Source: an uncultured Plesiomonas sp. (GTDB taxonomy: Bacteria > Pseudomonadota > Gammaproteobacteria > Enterobacterales > CAMTGL01). From it: a DNA stretch of 17,853 nucleotides. The first letter of the stretch is position 1. Every line of letters starts with the position of its first letter. A program made the translations under genes and the position numbers. The stretch lies in the NCBI GenBank assembly GCA_947071955.1, contig CAMTGL010000013.1:1-17853 (forward strand), read 5' to 3'. The notes below the pieces were generated by a model. The model did not search any database, was not told the DNA's origin, and saw only the letters and a list, made by a program, of their open reading frames with translations. Below are positions 1 to 7,640 of this stretch, one piece after another.

Positions 1-391
1 GATTTGCACCTTGCTGTTGCGTGGCCCACAAACTGCCGGTGAATTGCGTACCCGAACTCAGCGTTTGGCAGAATTCTCTGATGTACAAGCCGTTGAAGTG
101 GTGCTGGAAAAACTGGCGACCCGTGATGACGGCCCGTATGTAGTGCAACTGCCGCGTGAAGCGGGTAAGCGTGAAAGCCGTTATATGCACCTTTTTTGTG
201 GTGAGGTAAGCGCTGCCGAAACCTCTTTTGTTCGTGATTCACAGGGCGAACAGCCTGCGTCAAACCAAAGTGAAAGTGCGCGGATCACACAACTCGAAGA
301 GGATGTTGCCGCGTTACAGCAGCGAGTCAGCACACTCGAAACCATGTTGCACCGAGTTTTGTCCGGTGATAACTCAACGTTAGCGCCGTAA
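1..391 (+). CDS. yceH: YceH family protein (DUF480), C-terminal part
   Basis: This is the 3' end of a gene that begins left of the window. The reading frame is open from base 2 (I-C-T-L-L-L-R-G-P) to TAA at 389-391, about 129 residues. The stretch LLLRGPQTAGELRTR, followed by L-x-E-F-x-D-V and VVxLPREAGKRESRYMHL, is the second winged-helix half of the YceH/DUF480 family. The last 30 or so residues (ARITQLEEDVAALQQRVSTL) have heptad-like spacing and probably form a coiled coil. That tail is typical of the family. The biochemical function of YceH is not established; the winged-helix fold suggests nucleic-acid or protein binding. The gene is followed by a strong bidirectional terminator shared with argS on the other strand. 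TTG at 11 is not the real start, because homology continues upstream of it. Confidence 0.9.
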   Translation, partial: ICTLLLRGPQTAGELRTRTQRLAEFSDVQAVEVVLEKLATRDDGPYVVQLPREAGKRESRYMHLFCGEVSAAETSFVRDSQGEQPASNQSESARITQLEEDVAALQQRVSTLETMLHRVLSGDNSTLAP

Positions 392-444
392 TCTCTTGTT
401 TTGCTGATATCGCTAATAGCGATGATATAGACAGAAGTTAAGAT

Positions 445-478
445 AAAAAAAGAATCCCGATTAAGGGATTCTTTTTTA
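445..478. terminator. Bidirectional intrinsic terminator between yceH and argS
   Basis: GAATCCC (452-458) pairs with GGGATTC (465-471) around the loop GATTAA. The stem is flanked by seven A on the left (445-451) and six T on the right (472-477). It can therefore end yceH transcription on the plus strand and argS transcription on the minus strand, which matches the convergent arrangement. Confidence 0.9.
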
Positions 479-565
479 ACCATACCGGCCAACACTTTAC
501 CCATCAGCCGATGTTAATGAGGCTATTAGTCTCGGTTCACTTGGCACACATGCCATCAGCGGCAA

Positions 566-2299
566 TTACATGCGCTCGACAGTATCGATACCCAGCAAAT
601 CAAGGCCCTGCTTAAGGGTTTTTGCTGTTAGTGATGCCAGTTTCAGGCGGCTGTTACGCAGAGCCTGATCTTCTTGATTGAGGATCGGGCACGCTTCATA
701 GAAGCTTGAGAACAGACCAGCTAGCTCATACAGGTAAGCACACATCAGGTGAGGTTCACCTTCACGCACCACACTGTAAACCGCCTCTTCAAACTGCATC
801 AGTTTGATTGCCAACGCTTTTTCACGATCATCATTTAAAATGATGTTACCGGTTAAGCTGCTTTCATCAATGTTGGCACGCTTAAAGATAGAAGACACAC
901 GGGTATAGGCATATTGCATATACGGTGCGGTGTTGCCTTCAAAACTCAGCATGTTTTCCCAATCAAAGATGTAGTCAGTTGTCCGGTTTTTTGACAGATC
1001 AGAATATTTCACTGAGCCCATCGCTACCGCATTAACAACCGAAGCTCGCTCTTCTGCGCTCAGATCCGGATTTTTGTCGGCAATCAGCTTTTCTGCACGC
1101 TCGGTGGCTTCATCGAGCAGCTCAGAGAGCTTAACAGTACCGCCTGAACGGGTCTTGAATGGGCGGCCATCTTTACCCAGCATCATACCGAACGCACAAT
1201 GCTCAAGTGTCATACTTTCAGGGATATAACCCGCTTTACGGACAATGGTCCATGCCTGCATTAGATGTTGGTGCTGGCGTGAGTCAATGAAGTATAAGGC
1301 GCGATCCGCTTTGAAATTATCCCAGCGGTATTTTGCACAAGCAATATCGGTCGTGGTGTACAGGTAGCCACCATCGCTCTTCTGCACGATAACGCCCATG
1401 GCTTCGCCATCTTTGTTTTTGAATTCGTCAAGGAACACCACTTGTGCGCCTTCACTTTCAACAGCCAGACCACGAGCTTTCAGATCAGCCACAATGCCCG
1501 GAAGCATTGAGTTGTAAAGGCTTTCACCCATCACATCTTTACTTTTCAGGCTGACATTCAGGCGATCATAAATGCGCTGGTTTTGTTCCATGGTGATATC
1601 AACCAGCTTACGCCACATGCTCAGACAATAAGCATCACCGCCTTGCAGTTTCACCACATAACCGCGTGCACGCACAGCAAAGTCTTCATCTTCGTCGTAG
1701 CACTTTTTCGCTTCGCGGTAAAATGCTTCGAAATCAGACAGTACAAGTTCGGCATTACTGTCATTCTGGATTTTCTCCAGATAAGCAATCAGCATACCAA
1801 ATTGTGTGCCCCAATCACCTAAGTGGTTGGCACGAATAACATTATTACCCAAAAACTCAAGGGTACGAACAACCGCATCACCAATAACCGTTGAGCGAAT
1901 GTGGTGAACGGCCATCTCTTTGGCAACGTTAGGTGCTGAGTAGTCAACCACAATGGTTTGGCTTGGCTGTGTTGCACAGACATTTAACTTATCATCAGTC
2001 AGTGCTAGCGCGGCTTGTTCAGCAACCCACTCCGGGTTTAAGAAAATGTTGATAAATCCAGGGCCGGCAATTTCAGTTTTACAGGCAATAGCACCCAGAC
2101 TCAGATTCTCAAGCACTTTCTCCGCCAGTTGGCGTGGTGCGATACCCAGCCGTTTCGCTGCGCCCATCACACCGTTAGCCTGATAGTCACCAAATTGTGC
2201 TTTTGCTGATTGGCGGACCATAGAATCACAATCAGCAGGCGCACCCGCTGCGATCAGCGCTTGGCTAACCTTATCGGAAATAAGAGCTTGTATATTCAT
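566..2299 (-). CDS. argS: Arginyl-tRNA synthetase
   Basis: This class I aminoacyl-tRNA synthetase charges tRNA-Arg with arginine in the cytosol. With ATG at 2297-2299 the product is 577 residues, the E. coli ArgS length, and it begins MNIQALISDKV as in that family. A longer in-frame extension to 2344 is possible, but the 2299 start has its own Shine-Dalgarno (GAAGG, read on the minus strand) and matches the family N-terminus. The N-terminal additional domain carries QFGDYQANG (residues about 36-43). The HIGH-type signature is APNVAKEMAVHHIRS (residues 122-136). The KMSKS region is the degenerate GRPFKTRSGGTVKL usual for ArgRS. The C-terminal third is the all-helical DALR anticodon-binding domain. 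The gene is divergent from yecM, as in enterobacteria. No lesion is seen. Confidence 0.98.
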   Translation of the reverse strand: MNIQALISDKVSQALIAAGAPADCDSMVRQSAKAQFGDYQANGVMGAAKRLGIAPRQLAEKVLENLSLGAIACKTEIAGPGFINIFLNPEWVAEQAALALTDDKLNVCATQPSQTIVVDYSAPNVAKEMAVHHIRSTVIGDAVVRTLEFLGNNVIRANHLGDWGTQFGMLIAYLEKIQNDSNAELVLSDFEAFYREAKKCYDEDEDFAVRARGYVVKLQGGDAYCLSMWRKLVDITMEQNQRIYDRLNVSLKSKDVMGESLYNSMLPGIVADLKARGLAVESEGAQVVFLDEFKNKDGEAMGVIVQKSDGGYLYTTTDIACAKYRWDNFKADRALYFIDSRQHQHLMQAWTIVRKAGYIPESMTLEHCAFGMMLGKDGRPFKTRSGGTVKLSELLDEATERAEKLIADKNPDLSAEERASVVNAVAMGSVKYSDLSKNRTTDYIFDWENMLSFEGNTAPYMQYAYTRVSSIFKRANIDESSLTGNIILNDDREKALAIKLMQFEEAVYSVVREGEPHLMCAYLYELAGLFSSFYEACPILNQEDQALRNSRLKLASLTAKTLKQGLDLLGIDTVERM

Positions 2300-2424
2300 C
2301 TGATTGCCTTCAATCGAACAGTTAATTATTGTGCACATAAACAAACAGCAACGATATCATCGGTATTGATAAGCGTTATGCCGAAGAATAATGCGTGAAG
2401 CCGTGCACAGAGATACAGAATACT

Positions 2425-2437
2425 GGGTATCATACCC
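2425..2437. repeat. Perfect palindrome in the argS/yecM divergent spacer
   Basis: GGGTAT-C-ATACCC is a perfect inverted repeat with 6-bp arms. It lies in the 208-bp spacer between the divergent argS (start 2299) and yecM (start 2508). Its size and place would suit a dimeric-regulator operator, but I do not recognise the factor, and a short palindrome can arise by chance. Confidence 0.35.
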
Positions 2438-2507
2438 GTGCAACAGAGCCATGAAAACCCCACAGGTCATCCTGACATGTGTATATAAGCTTAAACGAGG
2501 ATAAAAG

Positions 2508-3101
2508 ATGTCAACCCCATTTGCATGGATAAATGAGTTAGCAGATCTTTCTGACACACTGCACGATTTTGTGACACAAATCACGCAGTTAGCCACGGAT
2601 CTTGGGGTCGATATTAGCCGTTATCCGGCCGATCATATTGCGGTGCGTTGCAATTCGCAGGAAACAGCAGAACGCTGGCATCGTGGCTTATTGCTGGCCG
2701 GTGAAATGTTTTCGCAAAAAAATATCAATGGCCGCCCGATTTGCCTGTTTTCACTGCATCAACCGTTATCAGTCGGGCCGTGGATGATTGATTGTCTGGA
2801 GCTGCCTTATCCCAATACAAAGCACTATCCACGTGAGGGATGGGAGCATATAGAACTAATTGTTGCATCAAAAGCTGAAAGTATCGCTGATATGGAGTCT
2901 GCGGCGTTACAGGCGATTCCAGCGCTCTCAGCATGGATGAGTACCGCGACTGAATTATCAGAAACGGCAACGGTACACTACAAAGCGAGTATGCCACGTG
3001 CTGATGATGAACAGCATGCAAACCCGACGCTGGCATTTTCCCGCCACGGCATCACTTTAAAAATTCACCCGTTGTCTATTCGTGATGTTGTTGAAGCATA
3101 A
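2508..3101 (+). CDS. yecM: YecM family protein (VOC-type fold)
   Basis: This 197-residue protein matches the YecM family. The family is small and cytosolic, with a fold related to glyoxalase/bleomycin-resistance (VOC) metal-binding proteins; its substrate is unknown. Family features visible are the central RYPADHIAVRCNSQETAERW segment (about residues 38-57), NGRPICLFSL, and LPYPNTKHYPREGWEHIELIV (about residues 98-118). The histidines and glutamates (DHIAVR, WEHIELI) are the probable metal ligands by analogy with VOC proteins; that is inference. ATG at 2508 follows a Shine-Dalgarno (GAGG at about 2497). TATATAA-like sequence about 25 bases upstream could be a -10 element. The gene is divergent from argS, a pairing also found in E. 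coli. Confidence 0.93.
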   Translation: MSTPFAWINELADLSDTLHDFVTQITQLATDLGVDISRYPADHIAVRCNSQETAERWHRGLLLAGEMFSQKNINGRPICLFSLHQPLSVGPWMIDCLELPYPNTKHYPREGWEHIELIVASKAESIADMESAALQAIPALSAWMSTATELSETATVHYKASMPRADDEQHANPTLAFSRHGITLKIHPLSIRDVVEA

Positions 3102-3324
3102 TTAAATGCTCTTAATATGCCGTTATGTGTTGTGTATCAACATGCTTTTTGTACAAAAAATAGACTGTGACATGTGGTGAATATCCGTGAAATATTTGTA
3201 AACACAAGACAAGCATTGTGACAACTTTTCGTTAGTCTTTTTGCCGTTAAATCGTCAATTTAGCGGTCAGCTGAACAGTCATGTGAACTGAGCGTTTTTT
3301 GAAAGATTGATGAAGGTGATTGCA

Positions 3325-3849
3325 ATGAAATATACAGCAGGTGCTGCTTTGATTCTTGGCGTATGTGCGCTTTCTGGTTGTGCAAATACCGGCATGTATT
3401 CGGGTAACGTATTTTCAGGCGAAGATGCCAAAATGGAGCAAAACATCAGTTACGGCACGATAGTGTCGGTCAGGCCGGTAAAAATTCAAGGCGGTCAGCA
3501 GCAGGGGCCGAGTTTGGGTGGTATTGGCGGTGCGGTGATTGGTGGTCTGATTGGTAGTGAAGTCGGTGGTGGTGTCGGGCGTGATATTGCCAGCGCTGCA
3601 GGCGCATTGGCCGGTAGCGTGGTGGGTTCAGATGTGGGTAATCGTCTGGATCAGACCGAAGGCTTGGAAATGGTGATCCGTAAAGATAATGGTCAGGAAG
3701 TAGTGGTGGTACAGCAAGCTGCTCCGGGCTTTGTGCCAGGCGCGCGCGTTCAGTTGGTCGGTAACGGTGGTCAAGCCACTGTTTCATTGATTGGTGCAGG
3801 CTACCCGTACGGCAGCGCCTACTCTGCCAATAATGGATATGCGCAATAA
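3325..3849 (+). CDS. SlyB-type outer-membrane lipoprotein, paralogue 1
   Basis: This is a glycine-zipper lipoprotein of the SlyB/Pcp family. ATG at 3325 is preferred over upstream TTG/ATG at 3307/3310 because AAGG (3312-3315) sits 8 bases ahead. The product is 174 residues. It has a short signal peptide with lipobox L16-S-G-C19; A at position +2 predicts outer-membrane sorting. Then come YGTIVSVRPVKIQ (family core), a long Gly-rich two-helix zipper (GGIGGAVIGGLIGS through GALAGSVVGS) and the C-terminal IRKDNGQEVVVVQQ sheet. It shares ANTGMYSG and YGTIVSVRPVKIQ exactly with the next gene, so the two are a tandem duplication. It differs by a roughly 20-residue C-terminal tail rich in G, Y, S and N. 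SlyB proteins are linked to envelope integrity; the specific role here is inferred. Confidence 0.9.
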   Translation: MKYTAGAALILGVCALSGCANTGMYSGNVFSGEDAKMEQNISYGTIVSVRPVKIQGGQQQGPSLGGIGGAVIGGLIGSEVGGGVGRDIASAAGALAGSVVGSDVGNRLDQTEGLEMVIRKDNGQEVVVVQQAAPGFVPGARVQLVGNGGQATVSLIGAGYPYGSAYSANNGYAQ

Positions 3850-4009
3850 ACAGCGGAACAGGTATAACTGCTGAATCTATACAACGGTTTAATCTGTAAC
3901 CGCATATTTTGCCCTGAATGCTGATCCGATTCACATTAAGAAAAGTAACGGAAAGACAATTATTCCTTGTGATGTGACAGGGTCGGCTATACTCACAGCG
4001 TAGCAGTTG

Positions 4010-4049
4010 ACAACATTCGGTATCTGATAATTGCCCGGTTGTTTTTTTT
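4010..4049 (+). terminator. Possible weak intrinsic terminator after slyB paralogue 1
   Basis: ACAAC (4010-4014) can pair with GTTGT (4038-4042), and inner CGG (4018-4020) with CCG (4035-4037), next to eight T at 4042-4049. The stem is imperfect, with a 3-base bulge. The T tract is strong. It lies about 160 bases after the stop codon. Confidence 0.35.
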
Positions 4050-4053
4050 AGTG

Positions 4054-4070
4054 TGTTTATCCGTGGTATA
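4054..4070 (+). promoter_or_regulatory. PhoP-box-like direct repeat upstream of slyB
   Basis: TGTTTA-N5-GGTATA matches the PhoP consensus (T/G)GTTTA-N5-(T/G)GTTTA at 11 of 12 defined positions. slyB is a known PhoP-regulated gene in E. coli and Salmonella. Against it, the site lies about 290 bases before the start codon and no clear -10 element follows at the usual distance. Confidence 0.35.
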
Positions 4071-4363
4071 ACATGGCTAGTTTATTGTTGTTAATCTGTG
4101 ATAATGGTTGCTTATCCACTGTTTTTTTTGATTAATAGCACGTTTGTTACACTAAGGCAGTGTGCTGAACTATTACATTTTACCGTTTTTCAGTGACAAT
4201 CCTGTTTCATTACATGTGCAGTATTGTACATATATGGCTGATGTTAAATGTCTGTATAACTTTGCAGGCGGTAACGGTATCTGAATAGCAGCGTTGCAGG
4301 CTTTGGTGATGCGGTTTACAAGCTCTGTGCTTGCAAATAATGGTTATGCTAACGGAGGTTACA

Positions 4364-4825
4364 ATGAACACACGTTTAGGTGCTGTTGCGCTGATGGTAA
4401 TTGGTTTGGCCGGCTGTGCAAATACAGGCATGTACTCGGGTGATGTGTACAGCGGTTCACAAGCAAAAACCGTACAAAATGTGCAATATGGTACGATTGT
4501 CTCAGTGCGTCCGGTCAAGATTCAGGCTGAAAGCTCAGGCTTAATTGGCGGTATCGGCGGTGCAGTTGTCGGTGGATTGATCGGTAGCACAATCGGCGGC
4601 GGTACAGGGCGCGATATTGCTACGGCAGCTGGTGCAATAGCCGGTGGTGCGGTAGGTAAAAAGGCCGAAGAGGGCATGAACCAGATTGATGGCGCTGAAA
4701 TGGAGATCCGCAAAGAGAACGGCACATCTGTTGTCGTAGTACAAAAAGCTGATCCGCGTTACCAGCCGGGTGTACGTGTGCGTATGGTCGGTGGCAGCAA
4801 TGACATGACTGTCTCAGTAATGTAA
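4364..4825 (+). CDS. slyB: SlyB-type outer-membrane lipoprotein (probable SlyB orthologue)
   Basis: ATG at 4364 has a perfect GGAGG at 4354-4358. The product is 153 residues, almost the E. coli SlyB length. The signal peptide ends in lipobox L15-A-G-C18 with A at +2. After ANTGMYSGDVYSG come AKTVQNVQYGTIVSVRPV, the glycine-zipper pair (GLIGGIGGAVVGGLIGS and AAGAIAGGAVG) and EIRKENGTSVVVVQKAD, all in the order and spacing of SlyB. The DVY and KxVQNVxYG residues also match SlyB better than those of the neighbour. This copy is therefore the likely orthologue, and the longer upstream gene the derived paralogue. SlyB is an outer-membrane lipoprotein that forms stabilising nano-domains around other membrane proteins under stress in enterobacteria. 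A strong terminator follows. Confidence 0.93.
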   Translation: MNTRLGAVALMVIGLAGCANTGMYSGDVYSGSQAKTVQNVQYGTIVSVRPVKIQAESSGLIGGIGGAVVGGLIGSTIGGGTGRDIATAAGAIAGGAVGKKAEEGMNQIDGAEMEIRKENGTSVVVVQKADPRYQPGVRVRMVGGSNDMTVSVM

Positions 4826-4855
4826 CGGTTGCAAATCATCCATCAGATGAACATC

Positions 4856-4890
4856 AAAAGCTGTACACCGAACTAACGGGTACAGCTTTT
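4856..4890. terminator. Bidirectional terminator between slyB and patB-like gene
   Basis: AAAAGCTGTAC (4856-4866) pairs with GTACAGCTTTT (4880-4890), extended by CCG/CGG after one bulged A, around the loop AACTAA. T-rich ends exist on both strands. It serves slyB (+) and the convergent aminotransferase-fold gene (-). Confidence 0.88.
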
Positions 4891-4950
4891 GTTATCTGTG
4901 CGGTGTTATCTCTGTATTATCACGCCGATCTTTTGTCAGTGAACAGCTTG

Positions 4951-6150
4951 TTATTGTTGTTCGAGCGAAGCCTTCAGTGCGAAAACGGCTCTTTCCATCC
5001 GATCAAGTGCCTGATTCAGCAACGCTCGGGTACAGCCAAAATTCAGCCGTACAAAGGCGGCATCACCAAAATCGCCTCCGGCCGATAATCCTACTCCCGC
5101 ATGTTCAAAAAAACGGTGCGGATTTTGTACCGGCAGGGCAGAACAGTCAATCCACGCCAGATAAGTCGCTTCCGTGTGGGCCATTGTTAAATACGGCATC
5201 GTGTTGACTCTCTCTTCGGTGATATCCCGATTAATCCGCAGATAGTCAAGCTGCGCTTCGAGCCATGCATCACCTGCCAGGTAAGCGGCCTCTGCTGCCG
5301 TGTAAGCCATAATATCGACCCCCGGCACAATACCAGCACGCGCCTTAATAAACTGTTGGCGCAATTTGTCATTGGGAATAATAGCGATAGAAGCGCCCAA
5401 TCCGGCAATATTAAAGGTTTTTGATGGTGCCATCAGGGTGATTGAGCGTTGCTCTGCATCAGCATTGAGTGCGGCAATCGGAGTATGAGGCTGATTATCC
5501 AGCAGTAAATCACAGTGAATTTCATCACTACAGATCAGTAAATTGTGCTGACGCGCAAATTCAGCCTGTGCCAGCAGCTCTTCTCGGCGATAAATAGTAC
5601 CGCCCGGATTTTGTGGGTTACAGAGCATCAGCAGCTTTTCATTTCCCTGCATTTCACTGGCGATACTGTCTAAGTTCATCACCCAGCGGCCTTGTTGCAG
5701 AGTGACAGGGGCCAGAACTTGTTCGATACCCGCAAAGGCTGATGATTTTACAAACGGCGGGTAAATCGGCGAGGGGGCAATACTACGCTGACCTTGGGCA
5801 GTAAACGCTCTAACGGCCAGATTTAGGCCACAAACCAGACCAGGCAGGAACACCAACCACTCTGGTTTGATAGCCCAATCATAGCGAGTTTGCATACGGG
5901 CAATAAATGCCTCGGTCAGTACCGATGATGCGCCGTAACCATAACCAAACACACCATGTTCCACCCGCTTATGCAGCGCCTCAATGACCGCAGGCGGAGA
6001 GCGAAAATCAGTGTCAGCTACCCACATCGGCAGAATATCTTCACCGGCATATTTGTTCCATTTATCGCTGTCACTGTGGCTACGATCAATGGGGGTATCG
6101 AAATTAAACAGTGTGTTTGTATTGTCAATGGAAGGTTCGGGTGATTGCAT
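4951..6150 (-). CDS. PatB/MalY-like PLP-dependent cysteine-S-conjugate (cystathionine) beta-lyase
   Basis: This is a fold-type I PLP enzyme of the MalY/PatB branch of class I/II aminotransferases. That branch cleaves C-S bonds of cystathionine or cysteine conjugates to give pyruvate, ammonia and a thiol. The open frame extends to 6258, but ATG at 6148-6150 is chosen: it has AAGGAG ten bases upstream and gives 399 residues, near the usual 390. Signatures in order are ILPMWVADTDF, HGVFGYGYG, LCNPQNPGGTIY, CSDEIHCDLLL (PLP aspartate) and APSKTFNIAGLG, whose lysine should form the PLP aldimine. THTEATYLAWID-like and FVRLNFGC (substrate arginine) follow near the C-terminus. Only the lyase-branch assignment is supported; the true substrate cannot be read from sequence. 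It is a single-gene unit, convergent with slyB. Confidence 0.87.
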   Translation of the reverse strand: MQSPEPSIDNTNTLFNFDTPIDRSHSDSDKWNKYAGEDILPMWVADTDFRSPPAVIEALHKRVEHGVFGYGYGASSVLTEAFIARMQTRYDWAIKPEWLVFLPGLVCGLNLAVRAFTAQGQRSIAPSPIYPPFVKSSAFAGIEQVLAPVTLQQGRWVMNLDSIASEMQGNEKLLMLCNPQNPGGTIYRREELLAQAEFARQHNLLICSDEIHCDLLLDNQPHTPIAALNADAEQRSITLMAPSKTFNIAGLGASIAIIPNDKLRQQFIKARAGIVPGVDIMAYTAAEAAYLAGDAWLEAQLDYLRINRDITEERVNTMPYLTMAHTEATYLAWIDCSALPVQNPHRFFEHAGVGLSAGGDFGDAAFVRLNFGCTRALLNQALDRMERAVFALKASLEQQ

Positions 6151-6170
6151 TTGACAGGCTCTCCTTGCCA

Positions 6171-6183
6171 GCCCGAAACGGGC
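6171..6183 (-). other. Short hairpin just upstream of the patB-like ribosome binding site
   Basis: GCCCG-AAA-CGGGC is a perfect 5-bp stem located about 5 bases upstream of the AAGGAG site (minus strand). It could influence initiation. No regulator site or known riboswitch motif is recognised. Confidence 0.3.
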
Positions 6184-6293
6184 ATCTCTGATGTTATCCC
6201 ATACAAATAGGGGGATAGGGTGTTGACGAATCATGTCTTTAAGATAACGAAAATGCAAGGTGTACTGAGAAGAGAAAGTGAAGGGAAAGTAAA

Positions 6294-6322
6294 GAATAAA
6301 AAAAGGGCCTTGTTAGGCCCTT
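6294..6322 (-). terminator. Intrinsic terminator of the cydABX operon
   Basis: On the minus strand AAGGGCC and GGCCCTT (6316-6322 and 6303-6309) form a 7-bp stem around a 6-base loop. It is followed by a T-rich tail (plus-strand A run at 6294-6304). It lies 36 bases after the cydX stop, so the operon ends at cydX. Confidence 0.9.
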
Positions 6323-6357
6323 CGAATGCGTTGGCAATGCTGCGCTATATCCGCAGA

Positions 6358-6465
6358 TTATGCGTTATCGCGATCCATATTTTCAGTTTGCTCTAACCAT
6401 AAGGCATTGATAATGCCGAATGAACAGGCTAACAGCACACCGAGAATCCAAGCAAAATACCACAT
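6358..6465 (-). CDS. cydX: Cytochrome bd oxidase small subunit CydX
   Basis: This 35-residue ORF starts MWYFAWILGVLLACSFGI, nearly the same as the E. coli CydX N-terminus. CydX is a single-span inner-membrane subunit that binds CydA/CydB and stabilises the haem groups of the bd quinol oxidase. Residues about 3-24 form the hydrophobic span. The short charged tail (EQTENMDRDNA) faces the cytoplasm by analogy. ATG at 6463-6465 has an AGGAGA ribosome site about 8 bases upstream. The gap from the cydB stop is 24 bp. No ybgE-like gene follows; the operon terminator comes next. Confidence 0.96.
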   Translation of the reverse strand: MWYFAWILGVLLACSFGIINALWLEQTENMDRDNA

Positions 6466-6489
6466 TGTTCTTGTCTCCTAAGGGGCTGA

Positions 6490-7626
6490 TTAATAAGCTG
6501 AAGGGTTATCTTCAATATGCTTGGTATCGATACGACCAAACATTTTGTAGTAACACCAGATGGTGTATATCAGAATAATTGGTACAAAAATCACGGCTGC
6601 ACCGAGCATGATCCCCAGCGTTTTCTGGCTTGATGTTGCATCCCACATGGTCAGACTTTGTGCCGCCATGATGCTTGATGGCATAACAAACGGGAACATA
6701 GTGACACCGGCAGTCAGAATAATGCTGGTGATTGCCAGAGATGATGTCAGAAACGCGAAACCGGCACGCTCAAAATGTGAGGCAATGATAGTCAGCAACG
6801 GCATAAATACACCTACCGCAGGGATAGCCCACAGAATAGGGAAGTCGTTGAAGTTCTTCATCCAAGCACCAATCTCTACCGCCACCTCTTTATGCAGCGG
6901 GTTAGACGGGCCGTTCGGATCAATCACCGAGGTGATGATATAACCTGGAATGCCTTTCATCACCCAAACACCTGCCAGTGCAAAGCAGACGGTGGTGATC
7001 AGTGCGGTAATTTTTGCCGCAGTACGAGCACGAACATGCAATTCACCTACGGTTTTCATTTGCAACCAAGTAGCGCCCTGCATCACCAACATCATCAGGC
7101 TGACAACACCACACAGCAGACCAAACGGGTTCAGCAAGCCGAAGAAACCACCCTGATATTGCAGACGCAGTAAACTGTCAACTTCAAATGGAACACCTTG
7201 CAGCAGGTTACCAAAGGCCACACCGAATACCAGTGCAGGCACTGCGCCTCCGATGAACAGGCCCCAATCCCACATGGTACGCCAGCGGGCATCTTCAATC
7301 TTTGAACGGTAGTCAAAACCGATAGGGCGGAAGAACAGCGCAGCAAGTACTAATACCATCGCCACGTAGAAGCCAGAGAAGGCTGCTGCGTAGACCATTG
7401 GCCATGCGGCGAACAGTGCACCCCCTGCGGTGATTAACCAGACTTGGTTACCATCCCAGTGTGGTGCAATGGTGTTGATCATCACCCGACGTTCGTTGTC
7501 TGTTTTACCGATGATCGGTAACAGCGCACCGACACCCATATCAAAGCCGTCAGTGATAGCAAAACCAATCAGCAGTACACCGATCAGCAGCCACCAGGCA
7601 AAGCGTAGCAATTCATAATCAATCAT
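6490..7626 (-). CDS. cydB: Cytochrome bd ubiquinol oxidase subunit II
   Basis: The 378-residue polytopic inner-membrane subunit of cytochrome bd pairs with CydA. It supports quinol oxidation and O2 reduction to water without proton pumping. It begins MIDYELLRFAWWLLIGVLLIGFAITDGFDMGVG, with the family GFAITDGFDMG motif, and includes APHWDGNQVWLITAGGALFAAWP (residues about 54-76). Eight or nine hydrophobic helices are evident. The length is within one residue of E. coli CydB (379). ATG at 7624-7626 has CAGGAG about 6 bases upstream. The intergenic gap to cydA is 14 bp, so the genes are co-transcribed. Confidence 0.98.
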   Translation of the reverse strand: MIDYELLRFAWWLLIGVLLIGFAITDGFDMGVGALLPIIGKTDNERRVMINTIAPHWDGNQVWLITAGGALFAAWPMVYAAAFSGFYVAMVLVLAALFFRPIGFDYRSKIEDARWRTMWDWGLFIGGAVPALVFGVAFGNLLQGVPFEVDSLLRLQYQGGFFGLLNPFGLLCGVVSLMMLVMQGATWLQMKTVGELHVRARTAAKITALITTVCFALAGVWVMKGIPGYIITSVIDPNGPSNPLHKEVAVEIGAWMKNFNDFPILWAIPAVGVFMPLLTIIASHFERAGFAFLTSSLAITSIILTAGVTMFPFVMPSSIMAAQSLTMWDATSSQKTLGIMLGAAVIFVPIILIYTIWCYYKMFGRIDTKHIEDNPSAY

Positions 7627-7640
7627 GGTTGGCTCCTGAG

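Larger units (their letters stand above)
3850..4363 (+). other. 514-bp spacer between the two slyB-type genes
   Basis: No convincing coding region is seen on either strand. The stretch is AT-rich and holds two runs of eight T (4042-4049 and near 4122). The first may be part of a weak terminator for paralogue 1. A PhoP-box-like direct repeat lies at 4054-4070. A TATAAC near 4256 could be a -10, but it lacks a good -35. The length suggests that the downstream gene is transcribed from its own promoter. Confidence 0.5.

Noticed and set aside
2300..2344. 15-residue N-terminal extension of ArgS
   Set aside because: The family begins at MNIQAL (2299) and that ATG has its own ribosome site; the extension is chance open frame.
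3470..3934. 154-codon minus-strand open frame opposite the first slyB-type gene
   Set aside because: It is antisense to a well-supported lipoprotein gene, is low in complexity and has no ribosome site; a shadow of Gly-rich codons.
6151..6258. 36-residue N-terminal extension of the PatB-like lyase
   Set aside because: ATG at 6150 has a well-spaced AAGGAG and gives the usual family length; the extension lacks family similarity.
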